From the NCBI RefSeq assembly GCF_011043735.1, contig NZ_JAAKGV010000025.1:1-64000 (forward strand): a stretch of 64,000 nt of DNA, given 5' to 3'. The notes below the pieces were generated by a model, which had not been told where the DNA came from, did no database searches, and saw only the letters and a program-made list of their open reading frames with translations. The translations under genes were made by a program, and so were the position numbers. Shown here one piece after another: positions 42,351 to 51,647 of this stretch; position 1 is the stretch's first letter; each line of letters opens with the position of its first letter. The stretch comes from Methylobacterium sp. DB0501. GTDB taxonomy: Bacteria > Pseudomonadota > Alphaproteobacteria > Rhizobiales > Beijerinckiaceae.

Positions 42351-43118
42351 ATGGATATGGGATTGAGCGGCCTGAAGGTGCTGGTCACCGCGGGGGCCGG
42401 CGGCATCGGCCTCGAAGTGGCGCAGGCCTTCGTGGAGGAGGGCGCGCGAGTCCATGTCTGCGACGTCGACCGCGAGGCCCTGGCAGCCCTGCCGGCCGGG
42501 ATCACCGGCACCCATGCCGACGTCGCCTCGCGCGAGGACGTCGCCCGGCTGTTCGCCGAGGCGCAAGGCGCGCTCGGCGGGCTCGATTGCCTGGTCAACA
42601 ATGCCGGCATCGCCGGGCCGACCGGCCGCGTCGAGGACATCAACCCGGAGGACTGGGACCGCACCCTCGACATCTGCATCACCGGGCAGTTCAACTGCGT
42701 GCGTTTGGCGGTGCCGCTGCTGCGCCGAAGCGCCAACCCGTCGATCGTGAACCTGTCCTCGGTGGCCGGTCGCTTCGGCTTCCCGCTGCGCACGCCCTAC
42801 GCGGCGGCGAAATGGGCGGTGGTCGGCTTCACCAAGTCGCTGTCGCGGGAACTCGGGGCCGACGGCATCCGGGTCAACGCGGTCCTGCCCGGCATCGTCG
42901 CCGGCGACCGCCAGCGCCGGGTGCTGGAGGCGAAGGCCCAGCAGCGCGGGATCAGCTATGCCGAGATTGAGGCGGCGGCCTTCGCGGCGGCCTCGATCAA
43001 GGATTACGTCACCGCCCGCCAGCTCGCCGACCAGATCCTGTTCCTGGCCTCCCCGCGGGGCAAGACCATCTCGGGCCAGGCGCTGGCGGTGGATGGCGAC
43101 CTGCAGATGCTGACGTAG
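42351..43118 (+). CDS. SDR-family NAD(P)-dependent oxidoreductase
   Basis: 255 aa. The cofactor loop is TAGAGGIGLEVAQAF (residues 13-27), the NNAG segment is LVNNAGIAGPTG, the catalytic Ser is in NLSSVAGRFG and the Tyr-Lys pair is in TPYAAAKWAVVGFTKSL. Asp in VHVCDVDREAL at the end of beta2 suggests NAD(H) preference. GGAGAAC precedes the start. It lies 30 bp after the GntR gene, in one unit with it. A sugar-acid or polyol alcohol group is the likely substrate given the neighbours (inference). Confidence 0.92.
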   Translation: MDMGLSGLKVLVTAGAGGIGLEVAQAFVEEGARVHVCDVDREALAALPAGITGTHADVASREDVARLFAEAQGALGGLDCLVNNAGIAGPTGRVEDINPEDWDRTLDICITGQFNCVRLAVPLLRRSANPSIVNLSSVAGRFGFPLRTPYAAAKWAVVGFTKSLSRELGADGIRVNAVLPGIVAGDRQRRVLEAKAQQRGISYAEIEAAAFAAASIKDYVTARQLADQILFLASPRGKTISGQALAVDGDLQMLT

Positions 43119-43488
43119 TCGCGGCCCCCTCTGCACGACGCCGGCAGACCCGGTGCCGCCGGGCTGCCGCTCCGTCGTAGGCCCCTCCCTGTCCCGGACG
43201 GCGGCAACGAAGCGGACGGAGATCCGGGTCCGCATGGGAAATCGCGAGGCGCCTGCACGTCCGAACCGTGCAAAGCCGCGTCGCGGCACGTTTCCCCTCA
43301 ATCCCGGGTCTCCTTGCGCTGACGCTTCGGTCGTCCGGGAAAGGGGAGCTGGATTTCGACGGCCGCGGGCCCGTCGCTACCGTATCTCTCAGTCTTGTAT
43401 CGTGTCGCCGCGGGCGATTCCGCGCTCGCGACGGCCTCGATCCCTCAGGGTCGGTGTCCGCTCGACAAACCCATGTCGAGCCCTGTGC
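43119..43488. other. Intergenic, no gene recognised
   Basis: 370 bp between the SDR stop and a small convergent membrane-protein gene. No convincing coding sequence or RNA was found by reading; several short GC-rich inverted repeats occur but none with a clear terminator T-run. Confidence 0.4.
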
Positions 43489-43611
43489 TTACGGCAGCCA
43501 CCGCGCCAGGAATCCCCCCACCGCCAGGGCGAACACCGCCCACGGCCCGAGCACCAGCCAGATCGGATGCGGGCCGGTCTCGTCCCTCGTCTTCACGTCG
43601 TCCAGGATCAT
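43489..43611 (-). CDS. Very small membrane protein, hypothetical
   Basis: 40 aa: MILDDVKTRDETGPHPIWLV followed by a single transmembrane helix (LGPWAVFALAVGGFLARWL). The polar N-terminus and hydrophobic C-terminus ending in ARWLP suggest a single-pass protein. Only a weak purine-rich stretch precedes the ATG. No family recognised; it lies 84 bp downstream of the RarD-like gene, in the same direction. Confidence 0.5.
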   Translation of the reverse strand: MILDDVKTRDETGPHPIWLVLGPWAVFALAVGGFLARWLP

Positions 43612-43695
43612 CGCGGCCCCCGCCGATTCGTCGCTGACGGCAGGAAGCCCCGCGATTATGGTTGGACGGGGGAAGCTTGACCGCTGTGGCTTGCG

Positions 43696-44571
43696 TCAGG
43701 CTGGGCGATCCTTCGGAGCCCGCGCCGCCACGGGGCGCGGACGCGCCGCGTCGAGGGCGTAGAGCGCCAGTCCCGCCCAGATCAGCCCGAAGACCATCGC
43801 CCGGGACGGCGGCAGCGATTCGCCGTAGGCGAGCACGCTCAAGGCGAGCAGGCCCGAGGGCGAGATGTATTGCAGCAGGCCGATCGTCGAGAGCTTGAGG
43901 CGGGAGGCGGCGGCGGCGAACCACATCAGCGGCACCGCGGTGGTGATGCCGGTGAGCATCAGCAGCAGCCACTGCGCGGTGCCCTGGCCGGGCGGGGTGG
44001 GGGCGACCGCGAGGTAGACGAGCGCCAGCGGCAGGAGTGCGATCGTCTCGGCGCCGAGACCGAGGATCGGGTCGATCGGCACCAGCTTGCGGATCAGGCC
44101 GTAGATCGCGAAGCTGATCGCCAGCGCGAGGGCGACCCACGGCAGGCTGCCGGCCGCCACCACCGCAGCGACGACGCCGAGGGCGGCGAGCGCCACCGCG
44201 GCGAGCTGGAGCGGGCGCAGGGATTCGCGCAGCACCAGGGCGCCGAGGGCGACGTTGACCAGCGGGTTGATGAAGTAGCCGAGGCTCGCATCCAGCATCC
44301 GCCCGTTCTGGACCGCCCACAGGTACAGCGACCAGTTGCCCGCGATGAGGAGCGCGGAGAGCAGCAGGAAGGCGTGGCGGCGCTCCAGCCGGATCCGGGG
44401 TCCGCGGCGCAGCAGGCGCAGGGCCGCGAGCAGCACGGCGATGAACAGGCTCGACCAGACGATGCGGTGGGCGAGGATGCCCCAGGCCGGCACCCCGTCG
44501 AGCAGGCGGAAATGCACCGGGACGACGAGGCCCCAGCTCAGGAAGGCGCCGAGCGCGTACAACAGACCCAC
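43696..44571 (-). CDS. EamA/RarD-like drug/metabolite transporter
   Basis: 291 aa with about ten transmembrane helices in two EamA halves. GLLYALGAFLSWGLVVPVHF, SLYLWAVQNGRMLDASLGYF and INPLVNVALGALVLRESLRP are characteristic of RarD proteins. These are inner-membrane exporters or importers of small metabolites, mostly of unknown substrate. The start is GTG 44571. Confidence 0.88.
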   Translation of the reverse strand: MGLLYALGAFLSWGLVVPVHFRLLDGVPAWGILAHRIVWSSLFIAVLLAALRLLRRGPRIRLERRHAFLLLSALLIAGNWSLYLWAVQNGRMLDASLGYFINPLVNVALGALVLRESLRPLQLAAVALAALGVVAAVVAAGSLPWVALALAISFAIYGLIRKLVPIDPILGLGAETIALLPLALVYLAVAPTPPGQGTAQWLLLMLTGITTAVPLMWFAAAASRLKLSTIGLLQYISPSGLLALSVLAYGESLPPSRAMVFGLIWAGLALYALDAARPRPVAARAPKDRPA

Positions 44572-44695
44572 GGATGTTTCCCCCGGGCGGCACGCGCCCG
44601 CGGTTTGTGTGCCGCAGGCGCCCGGGCCCGGCTACGGTCCGGGGCGGGGGGCCGTCCCCCGCCCGGCGCGGGGCTCCCGGGGTCGGGCCCGCCGG

Positions 44696-45604
44696 TCAGG
44701 CCCGGAGGAAGCGCTCCAGGATGGCGAGCGTCGCCTGCGGATTCTCCTCGGCGACGAAATGGCCGGACGGGACGATCTCGAAGGTGGAGTCCGCCGGCGC
44801 GAAGGTGCCGGTCCAGGCCTGCCGCACCGGGTCGAGGCCGGACCTGCCGACGAAGCGGTCGGCGACCAGCACCAGGACCGGGCCGGCGAGGCGGCGCCCC
44901 GCAGCGAGGTCGGCCTCGTCGGCGGCACGGTCGGGGCCGGCCCCGGCGCGGTAATCCTCGCAACTCGCGTGGATCCGCTCGGGCACGTTCCAGCTCTGGC
45001 GGTAGAGGTCGAGGGCGCCGGGGGCGAAGGCATCGAGGGTGCCGTCGCCGGTCCAAAGCCGCAGGAGGTCCTCGTAATAGGGGATCGGGGCCTTGCCGAT
45101 CTCCCGCTCGGGAACCGGAGCGGGTTGCGCCAGGAAGCGCCAATGCGGGTAGGCGCCGGGCTCCCGGTCCATCGTCCGCCATTGCGAGACCGTGGGCAGG
45201 ATATCGAGGAGGGCGAGGCGGTCGATCCGGCCCGGCTCGTCGAGGGCGAGGCGGTAGCCGACCCGGGCGCCGCGGTCGTGGCCGACGAGGCCGAAGCGGA
45301 CATGGCCGAGCCGCTCCATCACGGCCACCACCTCCCGGCCCATCCGGCGCTTGGAGTAATCCTCGTGGGCGGGATCGCCGGGGGGGGCCGCCGACCAGCC
45401 GTAGCCCTTGAGGTCGAGGCAGATCACCCGGTGGGTGCGGGCCAGCGCCGGGGCGATCCGGTGCCAGCAGGCATGGGTCTGGGGAAAGCCGTGCAGCAGC
45501 ACGAGGGGCGGGGCGTCCTCCCGGCCGCCGGCCCGGGCGAAGAAGCGCCCGTCGGGCAGGTCGATCCAGTGCGAGGTGAAGCCGGGAAACAGGTCGGCGG
45601 GCAT
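44696..45604 (-). CDS. Alpha/beta hydrolase, fluoroacetate (haloacetate) dehalogenase type
   Basis: 302 aa. The residues match the fluoroacetate dehalogenase active site almost position for position: nucleophile Asp110 in GHDRGARVGYR, carboxylate-binding Arg111 and Arg114, acid Asp134 in ALLDILPT, halide-pocket His154-Trp155 in YPHWRFLAQPAP and Tyr218 in CEDYRAG, catalytic His282 in SGHFVAEENP. An esterase would have Ser at 110. HGFPQT (38-43) is the oxyanion loop. It would hydrolyse a haloacetate to glycolate; activity on other 2-halo acids is possible. Monocistronic, minus strand. Confidence 0.85.
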   Translation of the reverse strand: MPADLFPGFTSHWIDLPDGRFFARAGGREDAPPLVLLHGFPQTHACWHRIAPALARTHRVICLDLKGYGWSAAPPGDPAHEDYSKRRMGREVVAVMERLGHVRFGLVGHDRGARVGYRLALDEPGRIDRLALLDILPTVSQWRTMDREPGAYPHWRFLAQPAPVPEREIGKAPIPYYEDLLRLWTGDGTLDAFAPGALDLYRQSWNVPERIHASCEDYRAGAGPDRAADEADLAAGRRLAGPVLVLVADRFVGRSGLDPVRQAWTGTFAPADSTFEIVPSGHFVAEENPQATLAILERFLRA

Positions 45605-45659
45605 CGGGCGCTCCCCAGGGACTTTTTCGTCAGACCCCGGGGTAACGCACGAATACGGC

Positions 45660-46949
45660 TCAGGTCTCCCGCGCCACCGCGCGCCAGCCGATGTCGCGGC
45701 GGCAGAAGCCCTCCGGCCAATCGATCCGGTCGAGGGCGGCATAGGCGCGTGCCTGCGCCTCCCGCACGTCGCGCCCCAACGCCGTGACGGCCAGCACCCG
45801 GCCGCCATCGGCGACCAGCCGCTCGCCGTCGCGCCTGGTACCGGCCTGGAATACCAGGGCGCCGGCGCCTTCCGCCTCGGACAGCCCGCGGATCTCCGAG
45901 CCCCTGGCGACGGTGCCGGGATAGCCGGGCGCGGCCATGATCACGGTCAGGGCCACCGCGTCGCGCCAATCCGGCGTCATGCCCGAGAGGTCGCCGTCGG
46001 CAGCGGCCGTGAGCAACGGCACCAGATCCGAGGCGAGGCGCGGCATCAGCACCTCGCATTCGGGGTCGCCGAAGCGGGTGTTGTACTCGATCAGCATCGG
46101 CCCATCGGCGGTCAGCATCAGACCGGCATAGAGGATGCCGGAGAACGGCGTGCCCCGCGCCCGCATCCCGTCGAGGGTCGGGCGGATGATCCGCTCCATC
46201 ACCTCGGACTCCAGCGCGGGGGTCAGGACCGGGGCGGGGGAATAGGCCCCCATGCCGCCGGTATTCGGCCCCCTGTCGCCGTCATGGACGCGCTTGTGGT
46301 CCTGCGCGGTGCCGAGCAGCACGGCGCGGGTGCCGTCGCAGAGGGCGAACAGGCTCGCCTCCTCGCCGACCATGCACTCCTCGATCACCACCTCGGCCCC
46401 GGCGGCGCCCATCCCGCCGCCGAGCATGGTCTCCACCGCGGCCTCCGCCTGCTCCAGCGTCTCGGCCACCACCACGCCCTTGCCGGCGGCGAGCCCGTCG
46501 GCCTTGACGACGACCGGGATCCGGCCGGCGCGCAGGTAGGCGAGCGCCGGCGCGACCTCGCGGAAGCGCGCGAATCCGGCGGTCGGGATCGAGAATTCCC
46601 GGCACAGCTCCTTGGTGAAGGCCTTCGAGCCTTCGAGCTGGGCCGCCGCGGCATTCGGCCCGAAGGCCCGGATGCCGGCCGCGCCGAGGGCATCGACGAG
46701 GCCCGCCACCAGGGGCGCCTCGGGGCCGACCACCACGAAATCGACGCCCTCGCGCCGGCAGGCGGCGATCACGGCCGCATGGTCGGCCACGTCGAGGGCG
46801 AGGTTCGTGCCGTGGGCGGCGGTGCCCGGATTGCCGGGGGCGATCAGCAGGCGCCGGCAGAGCGGGCTCTGGGCGAGCTTCCAGGCCAGCGCGTGCTCGC
46901 GCCCGCCGGAGCCGATCAGCAGGAGGGTGAGGGGGTGCTGGTCGCGCAT
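45660..46949 (-). CDS. purD: Phosphoribosylamine--glycine ligase
   Basis: 429 aa from ATG 46949 (TTG 46964 would add five residues). N-terminal LLLIGSGGREHALAWKLAQS is the invariant PurD start. The ATP-grasp core has VVKADGLAAGKGVVVAETLE, GPNTGGMGAYSPAP and IEYNTRFGDPECEVLM (metal ligands). It catalyses the second step of purine synthesis: glycine plus phosphoribosylamine and ATP to GAR. It is divergent from xseA. Confidence 0.96.
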   Translation of the reverse strand: MRDQHPLTLLLIGSGGREHALAWKLAQSPLCRRLLIAPGNPGTAAHGTNLALDVADHAAVIAACRREGVDFVVVGPEAPLVAGLVDALGAAGIRAFGPNAAAAQLEGSKAFTKELCREFSIPTAGFARFREVAPALAYLRAGRIPVVVKADGLAAGKGVVVAETLEQAEAAVETMLGGGMGAAGAEVVIEECMVGEEASLFALCDGTRAVLLGTAQDHKRVHDGDRGPNTGGMGAYSPAPVLTPALESEVMERIIRPTLDGMRARGTPFSGILYAGLMLTADGPMLIEYNTRFGDPECEVLMPRLASDLVPLLTAAADGDLSGMTPDWRDAVALTVIMAAPGYPGTVARGSEIRGLSEAEGAGALVFQAGTRRDGERLVADGGRVLAVTALGRDVREAQARAYAALDRIDWPEGFCRRDIGWRAVARET

Positions 46950-47112
46950 CGCCGGTCCCGACAAGGATCTTCAGTCTCGCGCGACGTTTAGGGAAGGCCG
47001 ATCCTGGCGGCAACCGGAGTGATGCGCGGGGGTCACGGGGTGCCGCAAGTCTCGGGCTCAAGCGGCGGGGCGCCCTTCCGCGGCCCGGGCCGAGCCGCTA
47101 GCCTCGTGCGCG

Positions 47113-48675
47113 ATGTCGGCCTCCGCTTTCTCCGCCCCGATCGCCAACGTGCCCGAATGGTCGGTCACCGAACTGGCGACCGCCCTCAAGCGCACCCTCG
47201 AGGATGCGTTCGGGCATGTGCGCCTCAAGGGCGAGATCTCGGGCTATCGCGGCCCGCACGGCTCCGGCCACGCCTATTTCAGCCTCAAGGACGGCGGCGC
47301 CAAGATCGACGCCGTGATCTGGAAGGGCACGATGCTGCGGCTGCGCCACAAGCCCAAGGAGGGCCTGGAGGTCGTGGTCACCGGGCGGATCACGACCTAC
47401 CCGGGCAAGTCCGCGTACCAGATCGTGGTCGATTCGCTCGAACCCGCCGGGGCCGGCGCCTGGATGGCGCTCCTGGAGGAGCGTCGGCGGCTGCTCGCGG
47501 CCGAGGGGCTGTTCGATTCAGGCCGCAAGCGGCCGGTGCCGTACCTGCCGACGGTCGTCGGCGTCGTCACCTCGCCGACCGGCGCGGTGATCCGCGACAT
47601 CCTGCATCGGCTGGCCGACCGGTTCCCGCGCCCCGTCCTGGTCTGGCCGGTGCGGGTGCAGGGGGAGGGCGCGGCCGAGGAGATCGCGGCGGCGATCCGC
47701 GGCTTCAACGCGTTGGAGCCCGGCGGCGCGATCCCGCGGCCGGACGTGCTGATCGTCGCCCGCGGCGGCGGCTCGATCGAGGATCTGTGGTGCTTCAACG
47801 AGGAGATCGTGGTCCGGGCCGCCGCCGCGAGCGCGATCCCGCTGATCTCCGCCGTCGGCCACGAGACCGACGTCACGCTGATCGACCACGCCGCCGACCG
47901 GCGCGCCCCGACCCCGACCGGGGCCGCCGAGATGGCGGTGCCGGTGCTGCACGAGTTGCTGGCCGACCTCGACTCGTTGAGCCGCCGCCATGCCGGCGCG
48001 CTCCTGCGCCTCGTCGAGCAGCGACGGGGCGAGTTGCGCGGCCTCGCTCGCGCCCTGCCGGGACCCGAGGCGCTGCTGGCCCAGAAGCGCCAGCGTCTCG
48101 ACCTGGCGGAGGCGCGCCTCGCCCCGGCGCTCGCCGCCAATGCCCGGGACGCGCAAGGCCGCCTCAACCGGGCGCTCCAGGGACTCGCCCGCAACCCGCC
48201 TACCTTGCGCCTCGCCCGCGCCCGCGAGCGCCTGGCGGCGATCGACCACCGGCCGCGCCACGCCCTGGAGCGGGTGCTGGCGGTGCAGGGCGAGCGGCTG
48301 AACGGGGTTTCGCGGCGGCTCGACCGAGCGCCGGGCCGGGGGCTGGAGCGCCTCGCCGGACGGTTGTCGCGGGCGACCGCCCTGTTCTCCAGCCTCAACT
48401 ACCGGTCGGTGCTGGCCCGCGGCTACGCGCTGGTGCTCGACGGCGCGGGCAGACCGGTGGGCTCGGCGGACGGCGCGCGGGTGGCCGGGCGGCTGACGGT
48501 CGAGTTCGCCGACGGGCGGGTGGCGGCCACGGTCGAGGGCACACCCGCGCCCGACACGCCGCCCGAGCCGGCGCGTCCGGCCCCGCGCCGGGCGGCCAAG
48601 CGCAAGGAGCCGGCGGCGGACACGAAAAAGGCGCCGGTCGCGGGTGCTCAGCAGGGATCGTTGTTCGAGAGCTGA
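47113..48675 (+). CDS. xseA: Exodeoxyribonuclease VII large subunit
   Basis: 520 aa. The N-terminal OB-fold (about 15-115) has VRLKGEISGYRGPHGSGHAY; the catalytic part shows GVVTSPTGAVIRDILHRLAD, LIVARGGGSIEDLWCFNEE and ISAVGHETDVTLIDHAADRR. A long helical segment (about 290-440) and a Pro/Lys-rich tail follow. With the small subunit XseB it degrades single-stranded DNA and assists mismatch repair; xseB is not adjacent here. A palindromic repeat follows immediately. Confidence 0.95.
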   Translation: MSASAFSAPIANVPEWSVTELATALKRTLEDAFGHVRLKGEISGYRGPHGSGHAYFSLKDGGAKIDAVIWKGTMLRLRHKPKEGLEVVVTGRITTYPGKSAYQIVVDSLEPAGAGAWMALLEERRRLLAAEGLFDSGRKRPVPYLPTVVGVVTSPTGAVIRDILHRLADRFPRPVLVWPVRVQGEGAAEEIAAAIRGFNALEPGGAIPRPDVLIVARGGGSIEDLWCFNEEIVVRAAAASAIPLISAVGHETDVTLIDHAADRRAPTPTGAAEMAVPVLHELLADLDSLSRRHAGALLRLVEQRRGELRGLARALPGPEALLAQKRQRLDLAEARLAPALAANARDAQGRLNRALQGLARNPPTLRLARARERLAAIDHRPRHALERVLAVQGERLNGVSRRLDRAPGRGLERLAGRLSRATALFSSLNYRSVLARGYALVLDGAGRPVGSADGARVAGRLTVEFADGRVAATVEGTPAPDTPPEPARPAPRRAAKRKEPAADTKKAPVAGAQQGSLFES

Positions 48676-48685
48676 CCCGCTTCGA

Positions 48686-48853
48686 ACCCTCCCCCGTCTG
48701 CGGGGGAGGATGCCCTGCCAAGCGGGGCGGGAGAAGGGACGCCGTTTCCGAAGATGTCGCAACCGTAGTGGCGGGCGCCGTCTCGATCAGCGTCGCGCCG
48801 CCCCTCTCCCGGCTCACTTCGTTCGCCACCCACCCCCGCAGAGGGGGGAGGGC
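48686..48853. repeat. Palindromic repeat element, copy C
   Basis: About 168 bp bounded by ACCCTCCCCC and GGGGGGAGGG, containing AGCGTCGCGCCGCCCCTCTC in the same relative position as in copies A and B. It begins 10 bp after the xseA stop and fills much of the 334-bp gap to the next gene; the rest of the gap shows nothing. It may serve as the xseA terminator. Confidence 0.85.
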
Positions 48854-49009
48854 TTAATCGCGCTCTTTTTCAGAGCACAGGTCTTATACCATCGGCCCAG
48901 GATGCCGACGCGGCGGGCCGATGGCCCATCTCGAGCTTTCGATGCCAAGCCAAAGGCTTGACAAGCATTCGAGAACGAAACCAAGGGTCGTTTTCAACAA
49001 CCATTGGTA

Positions 49010-49726
49010 TCAATACTCGTCGTCATCCTCGTCCTGCTCGCCCTTGCGCATCGGCTTGAGGCGGGCGAAGACCGAATCGGCATCCACGCGCTCGTCGCGG
49101 CCGGGGCGGCGATCCTCGTCGCGGTCCTCGGGCTCGGGCAGGACCGAGAGCTCGGGCGGCATCAGGGTGGCGCCGCCCTCGGCGGACTCGACCAGCGGGC
49201 GGTCCTTGGCGGCGCGCTGGACCTCGAAATCGAGGTCGATCTGCGAGCACAGGCCGAGGGTCACCGGGTCCATCGGCTGCAGCGAGCCGGAATTCCAGTG
49301 GGTGCGCTCGCGGATCTGCTGGATCGTCGACTTGGTGGTGCCGACGAGGCGCATCACCTGCGCGTCCTTCAGCTCCGGGTGGTTGCGCAGCAGCCACAGG
49401 ATGGCGTTCGGCCGGTCCTGGCGGCGCGACAGGGGAGTGTAGCGCGGGCCCTTGGTGCGCTTGACCTCGGGCAGCTTCACCTTCGACACCGCGACCTTCA
49501 TGCGGTGGTTCGGGTTGACTTGCGCCCGCTCGATCTCCTCGCGGGTGAGCTGGCCGGTCGAGACCGGGTCCAGGCCCTTGATGCCGGCCGCCACCTCGCC
49601 GTCCGCGATGCCCTTCACCTCGAGGGGGTGCAGCTTGCAGAAATCGGCGATCTGATCGAAGGACAGCGACGTGTTCTCGACGAGCCAGACGGCCGTCGCC
49701 TTCGGCATCAACGGTCCCTGGGACAT
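49010..49726 (-). CDS. DUF1013 protein, TrcR-like cell-cycle transcription regulator
   Basis: 238 aa from ATG 49726, with GAGGAGG about 6 nt upstream. The family is restricted to alphaproteobacteria: MPKATAVWLVENTSLSFDQI, then LHPLEVKGIADGEVAAGIKG and the helix-turn-helix-like RLVGTTKSTIQQIRERTHWN. The C-terminus is very acidic (GEQDEDDDEY). Current names link the family to a cell-cycle regulator called TrcR (from memory). Soluble, cytoplasmic. Single gene on the minus strand. Confidence 0.85.
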   Translation of the reverse strand: MSQGPLMPKATAVWLVENTSLSFDQIADFCKLHPLEVKGIADGEVAAGIKGLDPVSTGQLTREEIERAQVNPNHRMKVAVSKVKLPEVKRTKGPRYTPLSRRQDRPNAILWLLRNHPELKDAQVMRLVGTTKSTIQQIRERTHWNSGSLQPMDPVTLGLCSQIDLDFEVQRAAKDRPLVESAEGGATLMPPELSVLPEPEDRDEDRRPGRDERVDADSVFARLKPMRKGEQDEDDDEY

Positions 49727-49986
49727 TCCACACCTCCTCGGGGCGCTCCCGCGGGAGCGCGAAGCCGCCCATCCGGGAAGCGGCCAGTCAAACACGGGCC
49801 CCTCGGCGGCGACAGGGCGCCCGTGGCGGAACCGGGAGGTCCCGCCGGCGTCCCGGGATATCAGGACGGCCTGTCTCACGCTGTGAGGGAATCGTCCGTT
49901 ATATAGGCGCGTCGCCGGCCCGGCGCAAACCGCTTTCGCAGGCCGAAGCTCCCGGGTCGAAAGAAGATGTCGTTGCTTGAAGCGCG

Positions 49987-50014
49987 AAAAGCCCGTCGGC
50001 GGGAACCGGCGGGC
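49987..50014 (-). terminator. Rho-independent terminator of prs
   Basis: On the minus strand GCCCGCCGG and CCGACGGGC form a stem with one mismatch around a 6-nt loop, followed by TTTTCGCG, 25 bp after the prs stop. Good intrinsic terminator with a T-run. Confidence 0.8.
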
Positions 50015-50038
50015 GGAATTCGGTCGACGGGTCGCCGA

Positions 50039-50983
<945 letters not shown>

Positions 50984-51235
50984 CGTGCTTCCATCGTGGC
51001 CCGCGCCGCGAGCCCCGGCGCTGCCGCGCGATCAGCGACCGCGCGCCGGGGGGAGGGAGGATCGCATCGAGCTTGGCGCGATTGCGGGCCCCTCGCGCGA
51101 CGATGCTCTGGTGTGACGGGCGAGGCTCTTACCAGTGCCGGGATACCGTCACAATGCTTTCATGCGCGCAAGGCCGCGCAAGCCTCCGGCTTTCACCCGC
51201 ACGGTGACTGCAACGTTACGGCCGCGCACTGCGTC

Positions 51236-51493
51236 TCAGGGCTGCAGCAGCCGGTGGAGATGCACGATGAAGTAGCGGGTCTGGGCGCTGTCGACGGTCT
51301 GTTGCGCCTTGGCCTTCCAGGCCATGGCGGCGCTGGCATAGTCGGGGAAGATGCCGACCACGTCGAGCTTCGAGAGGTCGCGGAAGGTGACGCTGTCGAG
51401 GTCGGTCAGCTCGCCCCCGAACACCAGGTGGAGGAGCTGCTTCGGCTCCTGGGAGTTCGCCGGCGTGGTGTTGCCCGGGTTGCTCATGCGCAT
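51236..51493 (-). CDS. DUF4170 protein, inner-membrane/cytoplasmic, function unknown
   Basis: 85 aa from ATG 51493 (GGAG 4 nt upstream; ATG 51487 also possible). KQLLHLVFGGELTDLDSVTF and LDVVGIFPDYASAAMAWKAK followed by TRYFIVHLHRLL are the DUF4170 pattern, conserved in alphaproteobacteria and often found near lipid A or kdsB genes elsewhere. Here it is alone between prs and an old yellow enzyme. No catalytic motif is apparent. Confidence 0.87.
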   Translation of the reverse strand: MRMSNPGNTTPANSQEPKQLLHLVFGGELTDLDSVTFRDLSKLDVVGIFPDYASAAMAWKAKAQQTVDSAQTRYFIVHLHRLLQP

Positions 51494-51647
51494 CGTCTCC
51501 GCGTGCCGCCATGATGCCGCTCCGCGGTCTCCGGCGGGACGGCGCCTGCCCGGCGGGCAGGCGCCGAGCGGCGTCGCAAACGCCGGGCGCCGCGTCAAGC
51601 CGGATCATGGTGCGGTGCACCCGCGACCATGACCCGGCCCGCGGCCG

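Noticed and set aside
44696..45604. Ordinary esterase or lipase
   Set aside because: The nucleophile position is Asp in GHDRG, not Ser, and the full set of dehalogenase pocket residues is present.
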